Source of the DNA: Chloroflexota bacterium
GTDB lineage: Bacteria; Chloroflexota; Anaerolineae; Aggregatilineales; Phototrophicaceae
DNA: 37,542 nucleotides
NCBI GenBank assembly: GCA_011523515.1
Contig: WTGO01000077.1
Location: 1 to 37,542, forward strand
Reading direction: 5' to 3'
Below, piece by piece: positions 1 through 8,205 of this stretch. Both the position numbers and the translations under genes were made by a program. Below the pieces are notes generated by a model, which searched no databases, was not told the origin of the DNA, and was given only the letters and a program-made list of their open reading frames with translations. The first letter of the stretch is position 1. Each line of letters begins with the position of its first letter.

Positions 1-31
1 AGACGATGTGGGAGAGTATGCCGTCGCCAAC
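1..31 (+). rRNA. rrf: 3' end of 5S rRNA (partial)
   Basis: The first bases contain GTGGGAGAGTAT followed by CCGTCGCCAAC. This has the shape of the 3' end of bacterial 5S rRNA: the loop-E/helix-IV strand ending in GAGAGTA, then the 3' strand of helix I, which normally pairs with the 5' terminus. The 5' part lies outside the window, so pairing cannot be checked. The exact 3' end is approximate. If right, an rRNA operon ends at the left edge. Confidence 0.6.
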
Positions 32-426
32 ACTTCTCTGCCTTGCTCGCGCCCTCTTTTTGCGCCTACAAATAAACGAATCGGCAAGGAACTATGCCGG
101 GAAAGACTGAAACCACACAAAATAGACTATGCCAAATACTACGTGCGGCGCAAACAGGGCCGAAACCAAGACAGATCGTATCGTCAACTTCGAACTGGCC
201 GCGCTGCTATCCTGCACGTTTTGCAGACGCTCCTCTTTGGCCGGCATACTGCGGCGAATCGACTAATCTCTTGGCAAGGGCATTCCGGGTATCCGTGATT
301 GCAAATACGCTTCACGGCAAAAAGTGTACAATTACGCCATGATCGTCGTGTGCGCTGACTCTGCACTCACGCCGTCGCCCCAGCTAATTGAGTGACCTTT
401 GACGACGTTGAAAGGCTCACCTTGAC
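32..426. other. intergenic region, no recognisable gene
   Basis: About 395 bases between the putative 5S end and the glycosyltransferase. Open frames here are short, overlap each other in several frames, and give no recognisable protein. The part near 90-160 is more A-rich than the genes that follow. A possible -10 (TACAAT, about 328-333) precedes the next gene, but I could not pair it with a well-spaced -35. I see no tRNA or other RNA gene. Confidence 0.5.
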
Positions 427-2343
427 ATGGAAGGGAATCTGAATCTTCTGGTGGCTGCCAGGGCCAGGACAATACAACTTTCAGTCGTGTTGTTGTGCCT
501 TTGCTTTGTCTTTGCGTTTGGCCTGCGCGTAATGAAGTCGGAACCACTGCGGCCGGCGGATTTTAATTCGATCAAACCAACCTATGTTTCGCGCTGGCAC
601 CCTGACGAATCGGTCAGCAGTGTCGTTCGTTATGTCGCTATCCACGACGCCAGTCATCTTCCACTGTATCATGTGATGCTCAGCTACTGGATGCGTTACA
701 CCGGCAGAGACTTGTTCACCATTCGTCTGCTGTCTCTGCTGACCGGACTGCTCGCCGTAGCGGCCACACATCGCTTGCTGCGCGCGACCGCGGGCTCTGG
801 CCCCGCGCTTGATGCAGTTCTCCTGACCTCATTTCTGGCATTCTTCGTCTTTTATACGCATCAAGCTCGAATGTACGCGCTCCTGGCATTACTTTCTCCC
901 TGTGTGCTGTGGTCCTACTGGTTGCTGCAAGACTCGACGCGAAAACCTGCCGTCTGGATCTGGCTTGCGCTCTTTGTCAGCAGCGTCGCCATCATTTACA
1001 CGCACTACTTCGGCTTCATTATTCTGGTCGCTCTTGGTCTGTATCATTTGTTGATTGCGCCCAAGAATCGGCGCTGGTGGCAGATCTGCCTGGCGCTCGG
1101 ATGTGCCGGCTTACTCTTCTTGCCTTGGATTCCCTACACAATCTCCATTCTGCGCAGCCATCACGTACCGGCGAGTGAGGCCCTGTCGATTGGCGGCGCC
1201 TTCACGGCGCTGATTGCGATCTACGCCAACGGCCAGCCGGCTATCCTGCTGGCGGCGACAGCTTTTTTGTTGCTGCGCATCAAGGCTCTGAAGCGCTCTC
1301 AAGTCTACATGCTGTTTCTAGCCTTTACAGTCTTTGCATTGCTTCTAGCCGCCAACGAAGCAAGCGCCTTGATCATCGCACGACGCATCCGCTACACGAT
1401 AGCCGCTGGCATGCTCCTGGTGTACGCGCTGGCGATTGTGCTGAACATGATTCCCCGCTGGCGGTTGTTGCGTCCGCTGTTCATGGCGCTCTGGATCGCG
1501 CTTTTCGTCATGTATTGGCGGTCAGACGAGATGTATCTATATACCAATCAGTTTCACCAGAAGCAGAACACCGTCCCGTACTATCAGAATCTGTTGTACG
1601 AGCCTTCGATTGACCCGCAACGGAGCGATTTTGTCGTCAGTTTTCACCGCGACACAGCCATCAACGAAAACAAGTTGCTGGATTATTATGGCCGGCGGAC
1701 GGGCAATTGGCGCGGACTGATTCACATCTGGAATGATAAAAGCGGCAGTCCAGCCGTGATGAGCACGGATACACGCTTCGCCAGCGTACCGAGCATGGCG
1801 CGCTGGAACTTCCCGCTCTGGCTGATTTATAATCCACAGGAGACCGACCTGCAGACGATGCCCGTCTTCACCGGCGACTTCCTGTCGCACTTCCATTCTT
1901 GCGGACGCTACCTGGAAACCGCCAACACGATCATCGAGCTATTCATTAAGCAATCCATCCCCTGTCAATTGCTGACGGCGGACAATCCTCGCGCGCTAAG
2001 CTACGACAACGGCAGCGAGCTGGCCAATGTCCTGGTCCAGCATGACGCCGGCGAATTGCACATCGCGTTCTGGTGGACGAAGACGATTGTCAATCAGTAT
2101 GCAATTTCGGTTCAAGTCTTTGACGCCCAAAACGTAAAAGTAGCGCAGCTTGATGATGTGGTCGGCGGCGATCCCGTGCATAGTTACAGACTGAACCTGT
2201 CCGCCCTGGCGCCCGGCGACCACACCGTTAATCTCATCCTGTATGACTTTGAGACCGGCCGCGGACAAGCCGGCACGATCGTTGCCGACGACACGCCCTT
2301 CGAGCGTTCAGTTGCCGTCGGTCGCGTTTCAATCCCTGGGTGA
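427..2343 (+). CDS. Polytopic membrane glycosyltransferase, GT39/GT83 (PMT/ArnT-like) family
   Basis: A 638-residue integral membrane protein. The N-terminal two thirds carries about ten hydrophobic segments, starting at residues ~18-36. The first extracytoplasmic loop contains HPDES (about residue 58) and then SHLPLYH, matching the acidic pair and S-H-x-P-L-Y pattern of ArnT/PMT-type enzymes, which transfer sugars from polyprenyl-phosphate donors outside the membrane. HQARMYAL (about 142-149) and YTHYFGF (about 191-197) are further family-typical loops. The C-terminal ~220 residues are soluble and probably extracytoplasmic, including a beta-rich end. The acceptor (lipid, protein or glycan) cannot be told from sequence. 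It appears to stand alone: the next gene is 120 bases away with no clear partner. I am confident of the superfamily, not of the substrate. Confidence 0.8.
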   Translation: MEGNLNLLVAARARTIQLSVVLLCLCFVFAFGLRVMKSEPLRPADFNSIKPTYVSRWHPDESVSSVVRYVAIHDASHLPLYHVMLSYWMRYTGRDLFTIRLLSLLTGLLAVAATHRLLRATAGSGPALDAVLLTSFLAFFVFYTHQARMYALLALLSPCVLWSYWLLQDSTRKPAVWIWLALFVSSVAIIYTHYFGFIILVALGLYHLLIAPKNRRWWQICLALGCAGLLFLPWIPYTISILRSHHVPASEALSIGGAFTALIAIYANGQPAILLAATAFLLLRIKALKRSQVYMLFLAFTVFALLLAANEASALIIARRIRYTIAAGMLLVYALAIVLNMIPRWRLLRPLFMALWIALFVMYWRSDEMYLYTNQFHQKQNTVPYYQNLLYEPSIDPQRSDFVVSFHRDTAINENKLLDYYGRRTGNWRGLIHIWNDKSGSPAVMSTDTRFASVPSMARWNFPLWLIYNPQETDLQTMPVFTGDFLSHFHSCGRYLETANTIIELFIKQSIPCQLLTADNPRALSYDNGSELANVLVQHDAGELHIAFWWTKTIVNQYAISVQVFDAQNVKVAQLDDVVGGDPVHSYRLNLSALAPGDHTVNLILYDFETGRGQAGTIVADDTPFERSVAVGRVSIPG

Positions 2344-2466
2344 TGCTCGCTCTATGAAGGCTTGGACCGCGCTGAACATACTTCCCAATGCTTTCCCGTC
2401 ACTCGGGCCTGCGTTATCCTAGAAAGAGCAATAACCTGTCGTGAAAGGTCGAAAGTCAGGTTGTCG

Positions 2467-2808
2467 ATGAATCTGCGCAAACGCGGTCAGTCCGCAAACG
2501 GACCCCAGTGGGTGGCGGTCTACATCACACATAATCTGCCGGAAGCCCATATCGTCATCGGCAAATTGCGAGCGCGCAACCTGCCAGCAATGATTCATCA
2601 GGAAGCGGGCGCTACGGCGCTCGGCATCACCTTGGGCAATCTGGGCGAGGTCAAGGTCCTTGTTGCGCCCGAAGACTATGACGAGGCCTTTGCGCTCTTA
2701 TTCCCGGATGCCGGCGAACACCTCGAAGCCAGCAATGACAAGATTCAGCTGATTTGGCATGACGACGGCGATGGCGCGGAGTATTATTTTGACGATGACG
2801 ATGACTGA
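2467..2808 (+). CDS. DUF2007-like small protein with acidic tail
   Basis: I prefer the ATG at 2467 (113 residues, MNLRKRGQ). An in-frame start at 2362 would add 35 residues without family resemblance. The core, roughly residues 15-75 (WVAVYITHNLPEAHIVIGKL, then a GEVKVLVAPEDYDEA stretch), resembles DUF2007 domains, small ACT-like proteins described as putative signal-transducing or protein-binding modules. The C-terminus is very acidic and ends in a run of aspartates. The last codons overlap the start of the peptidase gene (ATGs at 2795 and 2801, stop at 2806-2808), so the two are probably translationally coupled. The function is unknown; the domain assignment is moderately sure. Confidence 0.65.
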   Translation: MNLRKRGQSANGPQWVAVYITHNLPEAHIVIGKLRARNLPAMIHQEAGATALGITLGNLGEVKVLVAPEDYDEAFALLFPDAGEHLEASNDKIQLIWHDDGDGAEYYFDDDDD

Positions 2809-3763
2809 CACACTGACGCGCGTTCCCGGCATCAAAGTCGGGCACTATACCGATCTCGGCGCGGCTACCGGCTGCACGGTCGTGCTGTGCCCGCCGAAGA
2901 CCGTCGGCGCCGTCGACGTGCGCGGCGGCGCGCCCGGCACCCGCGAGACCGACCTGCTGCAGGCTCATAATCTCGTCGAAGAGGTGACCGCCGTCTCGCT
3001 CTCAGGGGGCAGCGCTTTCGGCTTGGCGACCGCCGATGGCGTAATGCGCTGGCACAGCGAGCGCGGCATCGGCTATCAATCCCGCAGCGGGCTCGTCGTA
3101 CCGATCGTACCGGCTGCCATCTTGTTCGATCTGACGATAGGGCAGCCGGGTATACGGCCCGACGCGGCTGCCGGCTATCAAGCCTGTGAAGCGGCGTCAG
3201 CCGATCCTGTCGCGATGGGCAGCGTGGGCGCCGGCACGGGCGCGCGAATCGCCGCTATCGCCGGGGACAATCGCGCTAGCAAAGGTGGCATCGGCTCCGC
3301 GGCGGTGGCTTTGCCCAAGGGCTTGATGGTGGCCGCGCTCATGGCCGTCAACGCGGTTGGCAATGTCATCGGCGCGGGCGGCGAGATTCTTGCGGGTCTG
3401 CGCGCGCAGGATGGCGCAGGTTTCGTCTCGGTGCTTGACGAGATGGCGCGCATGTCGGCTGCAAGCGCCGAATCAACCGCCGGCGAGAATACTGTCATCG
3501 GCATGGTGGCAACCAATGGCAAGCTGAACAAGGCGCAAGCGCAGAAGGTCGCGCAGATGGCGCACGACGGCATTGCGCGCGCGATCAATCCCGCCCATAC
3601 TATGTACGATGGCGACGCCATATTTGCGCTCGCTACCGGCGATGTCGCGGCGGATACGAGCTTGGTTGGGGCTTACGCAGCCGAAGTGGTAGCCGCCGCA
3701 ATCCGGCGGGCGGCCCTGCGCGCGACCTCGCTGGCAGGCATCCGCGCGGCTTCCGACGCGTAG
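2795..3763 (+). CDS. P1-family peptidase (DmpA-like, MEROPS S58; peptidase_S58)
   Basis: A 322-residue protein from the ATG at 2795; an ATG at 2801 is equally possible. Family features in order: RVPGIKVGHYTD at the N-terminus, LSGGSAFGLA (about residues 69-78), GAGTGA (about 145-150) and ENTVIGMVATN (about 231-241), then the AHDGIARAINPAHTMYDGD stretch. P1 peptidases are Ntn-type hydrolases that cleave themselves into two chains; the new N-terminal Ser/Thr is the nucleophile. Here that should be Thr at about residue 233, in the ENT of ENTVIG. The family includes L-aminopeptidases, D-esterases and beta-aminopeptidases, so the substrate is open. The start overlaps the DUF2007-like gene. A GGAG lies 13 bases before 2795, too far for an ideal ribosome site, consistent with coupling. 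Confidence 0.88.
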   Translation: MTMTDTLTRVPGIKVGHYTDLGAATGCTVVLCPPKTVGAVDVRGGAPGTRETDLLQAHNLVEEVTAVSLSGGSAFGLATADGVMRWHSERGIGYQSRSGLVVPIVPAAILFDLTIGQPGIRPDAAAGYQACEAASADPVAMGSVGAGTGARIAAIAGDNRASKGGIGSAAVALPKGLMVAALMAVNAVGNVIGAGGEILAGLRAQDGAGFVSVLDEMARMSAASAESTAGENTVIGMVATNGKLNKAQAQKVAQMAHDGIARAINPAHTMYDGDAIFALATGDVAADTSLVGAYAAEVVAAAIRRAALRATSLAGIRAASDA

Positions 3764-3873
3764 TTCTTTTCACAGTTGCGCTTCGGCGGCGAATCGGGAA
3801 GACCAATGTCGTATTTCCATCAAGATTAAATGATTCGTCAGATGCTTTAACATACATTTAGCGCGGCGTCTGT

Positions 3874-4635
3874 ATGCTTACGGCGAGTTTGGCAGCAAGG
3901 CGTGGGATAGCTTCCTTGGCGAAAAAGATTCTTCTGGTTGAGGACGAAGAAAGACTGATCACCAACCTGGCCGATAAACTTCGCGCCGAAGGTTACGAGG
4001 TGTTTACCGCGCTTGATGGCGAAACCGGCTGGAATATGGCCCGCGGTTCTTCATACGACCTAATCGTGCTGGATATCATGCTACCCGGCTTGGATGGACT
4101 TAGCCTCTGCCGCATGATTCGCAACGACAGTCAGACTTCCAATGTGCCGATAATCATGCTGACGGCGCGCGGCACGGAAGTGGACAAGATTGTCGGCCTA
4201 GAGAGCGGCGCTGATGATTATATGGTCAAGCCCTTTGGCTTGGGCGAATTTCTGGCCCGCGTCCGTGTGCAAATGCGCCGACCGACTCCGGCCCAGAGCC
4301 TCAAGAAAGACCGTTTATCTGCCGGTGATTTGACTGTCGACCTTACAGGCAGCCGCGTATTCAAGAAAGGCGCGGAAGTCCGGCTCAGCAAGAAGGAATA
4401 CATGCTCTTGACCGTCTTCATGCGCAACGAAGGCGCCGTGCTTTCTCGCGACTTTCTGATCGCCAATGTCTGGGGCGAAGATTACTTGATCGCGGAAAGC
4501 GACAAGCGCACAGTTGATGTTCATATCCGCTGGCTGCGAGAAAAAATCGAAGACAATCCATCCAAGCCCGAGCGCATCAGCACGGTGCGCGGTCTTGGCT
4601 ATAGATTCGATCGCTTCGATCCACCTGAGGATTGA
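3874..4635 (+). CDS. OmpR/PhoB-family response regulator
   Basis: Receiver domain: acidic pocket EDE at residues 23-25, phospho-accepting Asp67 in VLDIMLPGLDG, and Lys119 in VKPFG. A winged-helix DNA-binding domain follows (about 145-245), ending in the typical WLREKIEDNPSKPERISTVRGLGYRF region. It should be a transcription factor phosphorylated by the histidine kinase two bases downstream. The start is uncertain. ATG 3874 has no visible ribosome site and gives an unusual 14-residue leader; a TTG at 3916 (LAKKILLVEDE) would start exactly where the family normally does. The targets are not evident. The riboflavin operon downstream has its own promoter and riboswitch, so this pair need not control it. 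Confidence 0.9.
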   Translation: MLTASLAARRGIASLAKKILLVEDEERLITNLADKLRAEGYEVFTALDGETGWNMARGSSYDLIVLDIMLPGLDGLSLCRMIRNDSQTSNVPIIMLTARGTEVDKIVGLESGADDYMVKPFGLGEFLARVRVQMRRPTPAQSLKKDRLSAGDLTVDLTGSRVFKKGAEVRLSKKEYMLLTVFMRNEGAVLSRDFLIANVWGEDYLIAESDKRTVDVHIRWLREKIEDNPSKPERISTVRGLGYRFDRFDPPED

Positions 4636-4637
4636 GA

Positions 4638-5897
4638 ATGGAAACTTTGCTTGCACTATTGGCTGTCGGCCTGCTCGGCTTGGGCGGAGTCTGCGCCTAT
4701 CAGAGCCGCAAGCTCAAGCAGCTGGCCGCCGCTCGCAACCGCCAGGGCGACGAGATTGAGCGATTGCGCCAGCGCTTGCATGCCGAAGAATTCGAACGTT
4801 CGCGGGCCCGGGCCTTCTTGTCGACCGCTACGTCGGTCGCCTTTGACGCCATTTTACTGCTTGACGAAGACCTGAAGATTGTCAGCCTGAATCAAGCTGC
4901 GGCCGGTTTGACTGAAGCGGAGAGCGCTATCGACCGGCGCTTGCCCGACGTCATCGACTCGGACGACCTGTGCGACTTGGCTGAACACGCCCGGCGCGAA
5001 GCAGAGAGCCTGGACGCGCAGCTCCTGATCGGCGAATCCAACTATCGCGTCCGCGCCAAAGCGATCGCTGTTGGCGAATCTACCCAGTTTATCGGCATCG
5101 CCCTGCAAGACATCACCGACCTGGTACATCTGAATCGCGCTCGCCGAGACTTGGTCGCGAACATCTCGCATGAATTGCGAACGCCAATCACACGCATCCG
5201 CCTGATCATTGAAGGCCTCTTCCTCGACGCCGACAGGCCCAAGCGCAAGGCCAGCATCCAGTCGCTCAAAGAGATCGCCATGGAGACGGACGCCTTGCTT
5301 TGGCTGGCGCAGGAGCTGCTCGATCTGTCGATGATCGAGTCGGGCCAAGCTATATTGCGCTTGGTGAAGACGCCACTGAAACAAGTCGTTGACGAAGCAA
5401 TCGACAGGCTGGAGTCGCAGGCGGAGACGAAAAATCTGAACATCGTCAGTCACGTGCCGCAGAAGTTTGCCGTGCTCTGTGATCCCGACCAACTCAAGCG
5501 CGCGCTGGGCAACCTCTTGCACAACGCCATCAAATGGTCGCCGTCGAATGATGCTGTGACGATTACCGCGGCCGCAGCCGGGGAAGAGGTTATGGTCACT
5601 GTCTTCGACAACGGGCCCGGCGTGGCCGAAGATGTTCGCGAGCGAATCTTCGAGCGCTTCTACCAGGCCGATGTATCACGCTCCGGCGACGAAGGCACCG
5701 GCTTGGGGCTGGCGATATGCAAACACATTATCGAGGCTCACGGCGGACGCATCTGGGCCGAGGGCAACAGCCAGGGCAAAGGTGGTCAATTTCTTTTCAC
5801 CGTGCTGCAGGCGGATGCCGAATTCGAGCAAGAGCCTGCCTCCCTGGACGAAGACAAGCAAGCGCTCAAGCTGCCCGAATCCGCCGCCACGACCTAG
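4638..5897 (+). CDS. Membrane-anchored PAS-containing sensor histidine kinase
   Basis: A 419-residue kinase from ATG 4638, which has GAGG seven bases upstream; a TTG at 4632 is the alternative. Layout: one hydrophobic segment (about 3-22), a coiled-coil linker (about 24-60), a PAS-like domain (about 65-165), a HisKA dimerisation helix with phospho-acceptor His178 in ISHELRTP, and the ATP-binding domain with the N box (NLLHNAIK, about 292-299), G1 (DNGPGV) and G2 (GTGLGLAI, about 353-360). The plan is PhoR-like: a single membrane anchor and no sizeable extracytoplasmic sensor, so the signal is probably read at the membrane or by the PAS domain. It is transcribed with the response regulator. 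The stop codon touches the -35 of the riboflavin promoter. Confidence 0.92.
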   Translation: METLLALLAVGLLGLGGVCAYQSRKLKQLAAARNRQGDEIERLRQRLHAEEFERSRARAFLSTATSVAFDAILLLDEDLKIVSLNQAAAGLTEAESAIDRRLPDVIDSDDLCDLAEHARREAESLDAQLLIGESNYRVRAKAIAVGESTQFIGIALQDITDLVHLNRARRDLVANISHELRTPITRIRLIIEGLFLDADRPKRKASIQSLKEIAMETDALLWLAQELLDLSMIESGQAILRLVKTPLKQVVDEAIDRLESQAETKNLNIVSHVPQKFAVLCDPDQLKRALGNLLHNAIKWSPSNDAVTITAAAAGEEVMVTVFDNGPGVAEDVRERIFERFYQADVSRSGDEGTGLGLAICKHIIEAHGGRIWAEGNSQGKGGQFLFTVLQADAEFEQEPASLDEDKQALKLPESAATT

Positions 5898-5898
5898 A

Positions 5899-5926
5899 TT
5901 GAATTCAACGCCGATTCTGCTATACT
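5899..5926 (+). promoter_or_regulatory. Sigma-70-like promoter of the riboflavin transport operon
   Basis: TTGAAT (5899-5904), a 16-base spacer and TATACT (5921-5926). Transcription should begin near 5933, about 20 bases before the first helix of the FMN riboswitch. The -35 starts immediately after the kinase stop codon. Confidence 0.65.
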
Positions 5927-5951
5927 CCAGCCTGACATACAGTTCAACCAA

Positions 5952-6103
5952 CCTTCGGGGCAGGGTGAAAGTCCCTACCGGCGGTGATGCATGATTTGCC
6001 ATGCCAAGCCCGTGACCCTGGGCAGCGAATGACAGCTCGCGCTGCACAGGTGGATTCCGGTGAGAATCCGGAGCCGACGGTGACAGTCCGGATGGGAGAA
6101 GGG
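5952..6103 (+). ncRNA. FMN riboswitch (RFN element)
   Basis: This is a clear RFN aptamer. The outer helix P1 is CCTTC (5952-5956) with GAAGG (6098-6102). Conserved blocks follow in the usual order: GGGGCAGGGTGAAAGTCCC, then CCGGCGGTGAT (5978-5988), a variable arm (about 5990-6040), CCGGTGAGAATCCGG (6057-6071), and GACGGTGACAGTCCG (6076-6090) with GGATGGGAGAAGG. RFN elements bind FMN and shut down riboflavin synthesis or uptake genes. Here the element sits upstream of an ABC transporter, which assigns the transporter to riboflavin or a close flavin precursor. The P1 3' strand GAAGGG is complementary to CCCTTC (6193-6198) in the downstream hairpin, suggesting how the switch acts. Confidence 0.95.
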
Positions 6104-6188
6104 TACGCAGGCTGCCCGCGGCAGCTTGCCTGGTGATATATGTGCCGCTTTGTGTCGCGGTCTTTGCTGACTGCCGGCCCGCTGGCGC

Positions 6189-6227
6189 ATCGCCCTTCCT
6201 TGCAACGTTTGCCTCCGGAAGGGCGAT
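6189..6227 (+). promoter_or_regulatory. Ribosome-binding-site sequestering hairpin (riboswitch expression platform)
   Basis: ATCGCCCTTCC (6189-6199) pairs perfectly over 11 bases with GGAAGGGCGAT (6217-6227), with a 17-base loop. The 3' strand contains the ribosome site GGAAGG (6217-6222), five bases before the ATG at 6228. No U-run follows, so it is not a terminator; it should block translation. When FMN is absent, GAAGGG (6098-6103) of the aptamer P1 could instead pair with CCCTTC (6193-6198) and free the ribosome site. Confidence 0.8.
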
Positions 6228-7037
6228 ATGGCTAAGAACGAATCGACCCGGCCCGATACAGCACGATTCATCGCTCATGGCACAATTTTGCGGCGCCTGT
6301 CTCCCCTGGCAACCGTCCTGGTTCTGCTCTTGGCCTGGCATTGGATCACTGATTGGCGGCTGGTTTCCCGCATTCTGATCCCCCCGCCGGCTGCGGTTCT
6401 TGAAGCTTTTACTCAGGCCATGGTTGACGGCACGCTGGCCAGGCACACCACTACGACTTTGGGCGAAATGATGGTCGGCTTGCTTTTCGGCGTTTCTGTC
6501 GGCCTCGCCATCGGTTATGCCATCGCCAAGGCGCCGCTGCTCGAATATATTCTGTCACCCGTCATCGTCGGCTTTCAATCGACCCCGATTGTGGCCTACG
6601 CGCCGTTGCTGATCATTATCTTCGGCACGGGTCCAAGCAGCAAAGTGGTCACCACTGCCGTGATCGTCTTTTTCCCCACCTTGGTCAATACCATCGTTGG
6701 CATCCGCGGGGTCTCGCCCAGGCTGCGCGATCTCATGCGCTCGCTGAATGCCGGGCGCTGGCAAGTCCTCCTCAAATTGGAATTGCCCTCGGCGCTGCCG
6801 GTCCTCTTGGCTGGCTTGAAGACGAGCACCACTCTGGCGGTGATTGGCGCGGTAGTAGGCGAATTTGTCGGCTCGGGCAGCGGCTTGGGCGTGCTCGTCA
6901 TTTCGGCGCGCAGCCAATATGACACGCCCCTGGTTTACGTCACCGTGCTAACCATGACGGCCATCGCGCTGAGCCTGTATAGTCTTGTTGCGCTGGTGGA
7001 GTGGCGCGTGCTGGATTGGCAGCGGCGTTCCGCCTAG
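6228..7037 (+). CDS. ribX: ABC transporter permease, riboflavin importer (RibX-type)
   Basis: A 269-residue permease of the binding-protein-dependent family (SsuC/ThiX/TauC-like). It has about six membrane segments, the first near residues 23-38. The ATPase-contacting EAA-type loop lies around residues 165-195 (LRDLMRSLNAGRWQVLLKLELP). It should form the membrane channel for flavin uptake with the two following genes. The start is fixed by GGAAGG five bases upstream, inside the sequestering hairpin. On sequence alone this family cannot be separated from thiamine-precursor, taurine or nitrate permeases. The riboflavin call rests on the FMN riboswitch and on the known RibXY arrangement in Chloroflexi. 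Confidence 0.82.
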   Translation: MAKNESTRPDTARFIAHGTILRRLSPLATVLVLLLAWHWITDWRLVSRILIPPPAAVLEAFTQAMVDGTLARHTTTTLGEMMVGLLFGVSVGLAIGYAIAKAPLLEYILSPVIVGFQSTPIVAYAPLLIIIFGTGPSSKVVTTAVIVFFPTLVNTIVGIRGVSPRLRDLMRSLNAGRWQVLLKLELPSALPVLLAGLKTSTTLAVIGAVVGEFVGSGSGLGVLVISARSQYDTPLVYVTVLTMTAIALSLYSLVALVEWRVLDWQRRSA

Positions 7038-7071
7038 TCATTCGCTACTATCAAGGAGACTGATCTGACTT

Positions 7072-8205
7072 ATGTTCAAACTCATCCGCATCATTTCGCT
7101 GTTTGCCTTGCTGAGCGCCTGGATTTGCAGCGCGCAGGCGCCGCTCGCCGAAGAACGTATCTTGCTGACCTTCGTCCCGAATGTGCAATTCGCCCCCTTT
7201 TATGTCGGCATTGAAAAGGGTTTCTTCGCCAAGGCCGGCTTTGACGTGCGCCTGGAACATCTGCAGGAGCCGGAAGTGCTCGACCTGGTCGCTGTCAGAC
7301 AGGCGGACTTCGGCGTCGTCAGCGGCGAACAGGTGATCCTGGCGCGCTCGCGCGGACGAGACGTGGTCTATATCTTCGAGTGGTTTCAGCAGTATCCCGT
7401 CGCTCTGGTCCACTCTGACGCCCTGAAATTGACCGACCTGGAGCAGCTGCGCGGTTTGAAGGTGGGCATCCCGGGCCGCTTCGGCGCCAACTATAGCGGC
7501 CTGACCACCCTGCTTAGCAGCGCCGGCCTGAGCGAAAGTGATATTGAAGTCAACGAAATTGGCTTCAATGCTGCCGAAGTCGTCTGCCTGGGAGCGGTCG
7601 ATGCGGCGATGGTTTACGCCAACAACGAACCGCTTCAAATCCGCGACCGCGCCGCGGCTGGCGACTGCGGCGACATTACAGATGTCGAGGTAATCACAGT
7701 CGCTTCTCAAGTCGATCTCGTGTCCAACGGCTTGATTGTCAGCCGCAGCCTGCTGGAGGCAGCGCCCGACAGCGCCACAGCGATGGCGCTTGCGCTCAAG
7801 GAGGCGCTGCAGTTTTCGATCAACAATCCTGCCGCCGCGTATTTGGCCAGTCTGAGACACGTGGATACACTGCCGGGCGACGAATCGCTTATCGCCGAAT
7901 TGGAGGCAGTCGCCGAACGGCAAGCCCAGTTTCTTGCGGCAAAACCGGATCGCGCCGGGGTCGCCGAAAGCCGCGCCGAACTGCTGCGTCAGCTGGCCGA
8001 GCAATTCGATGCCAGCGTCTTGACACAATTTCAAGTCTTGCTGAACACCATCGAACTGTGGGACGCAGACCAGCTCGGCGTCAGCGCCCTGGCCTCTTGG
8101 GAAGCGATGCGCGATACGCTTGCGCTGATGGGCTTTCTTGGCGGCGAGTTGGGCGATCTCTCCGATGCTTTCAGCAACGAGTACGTCTTGGGCGGCAGCG
8201 AGTGA
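7072..8205 (+). CDS. ribY: NMT1/THI5-like substrate-binding protein, riboflavin importer (RibY-type)
   Basis: A 377-residue exported protein. The hydrophobic signal segment (about residues 8-22) ends near AQAPLAEE. The mature part starts LLTFVPNVQFAPFYVGIEKGF, the standard opening of NMT1/THI5-like binding proteins, which also bind thiamine precursors (ThiY), nitrate or taurine. GLKVGIPGRFGANYSGL (about 131-147) is the hinge and ligand-loop region. It should capture flavin outside the membrane and deliver it to the permease. AAGGAG lies 13 bases upstream of the ATG, a rather long spacing. The stop codon overlaps the GTG of the ATPase gene by four bases (GTGA). Family confident; ligand inferred from the riboswitch. 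Confidence 0.82.
   Translation: MFKLIRIISLFALLSAWICSAQAPLAEERILLTFVPNVQFAPFYVGIEKGFFAKAGFDVRLEHLQEPEVLDLVAVRQADFGVVSGEQVILARSRGRDVVYIFEWFQQYPVALVHSDALKLTDLEQLRGLKVGIPGRFGANYSGLTTLLSSAGLSESDIEVNEIGFNAAEVVCLGAVDAAMVYANNEPLQIRDRAAAGDCGDITDVEVITVASQVDLVSNGLIVSRSLLEAAPDSATAMALALKEALQFSINNPAAAYLASLRHVDTLPGDESLIAELEAVAERQAQFLAAKPDRAGVAESRAELLRQLAEQFDASVLTQFQVLLNTIELWDADQLGVSALASWEAMRDTLALMGFLGGELGDLSDAFSNEYVLGGSE

Noticed and set aside
6189..6227. Intrinsic terminator before the permease gene
   Set aside because: The stem is strong, but no U-run follows and its 3' arm is the ribosome binding site itself, so a translational block fits better.
8058..8201. ATPase start at ATG 8058
   Set aside because: It would lie deep within the binding-protein gene and add 48 residues of unlikely sequence; GTG 8202 overlaps the stop as GTGA and starts at the usual family position.
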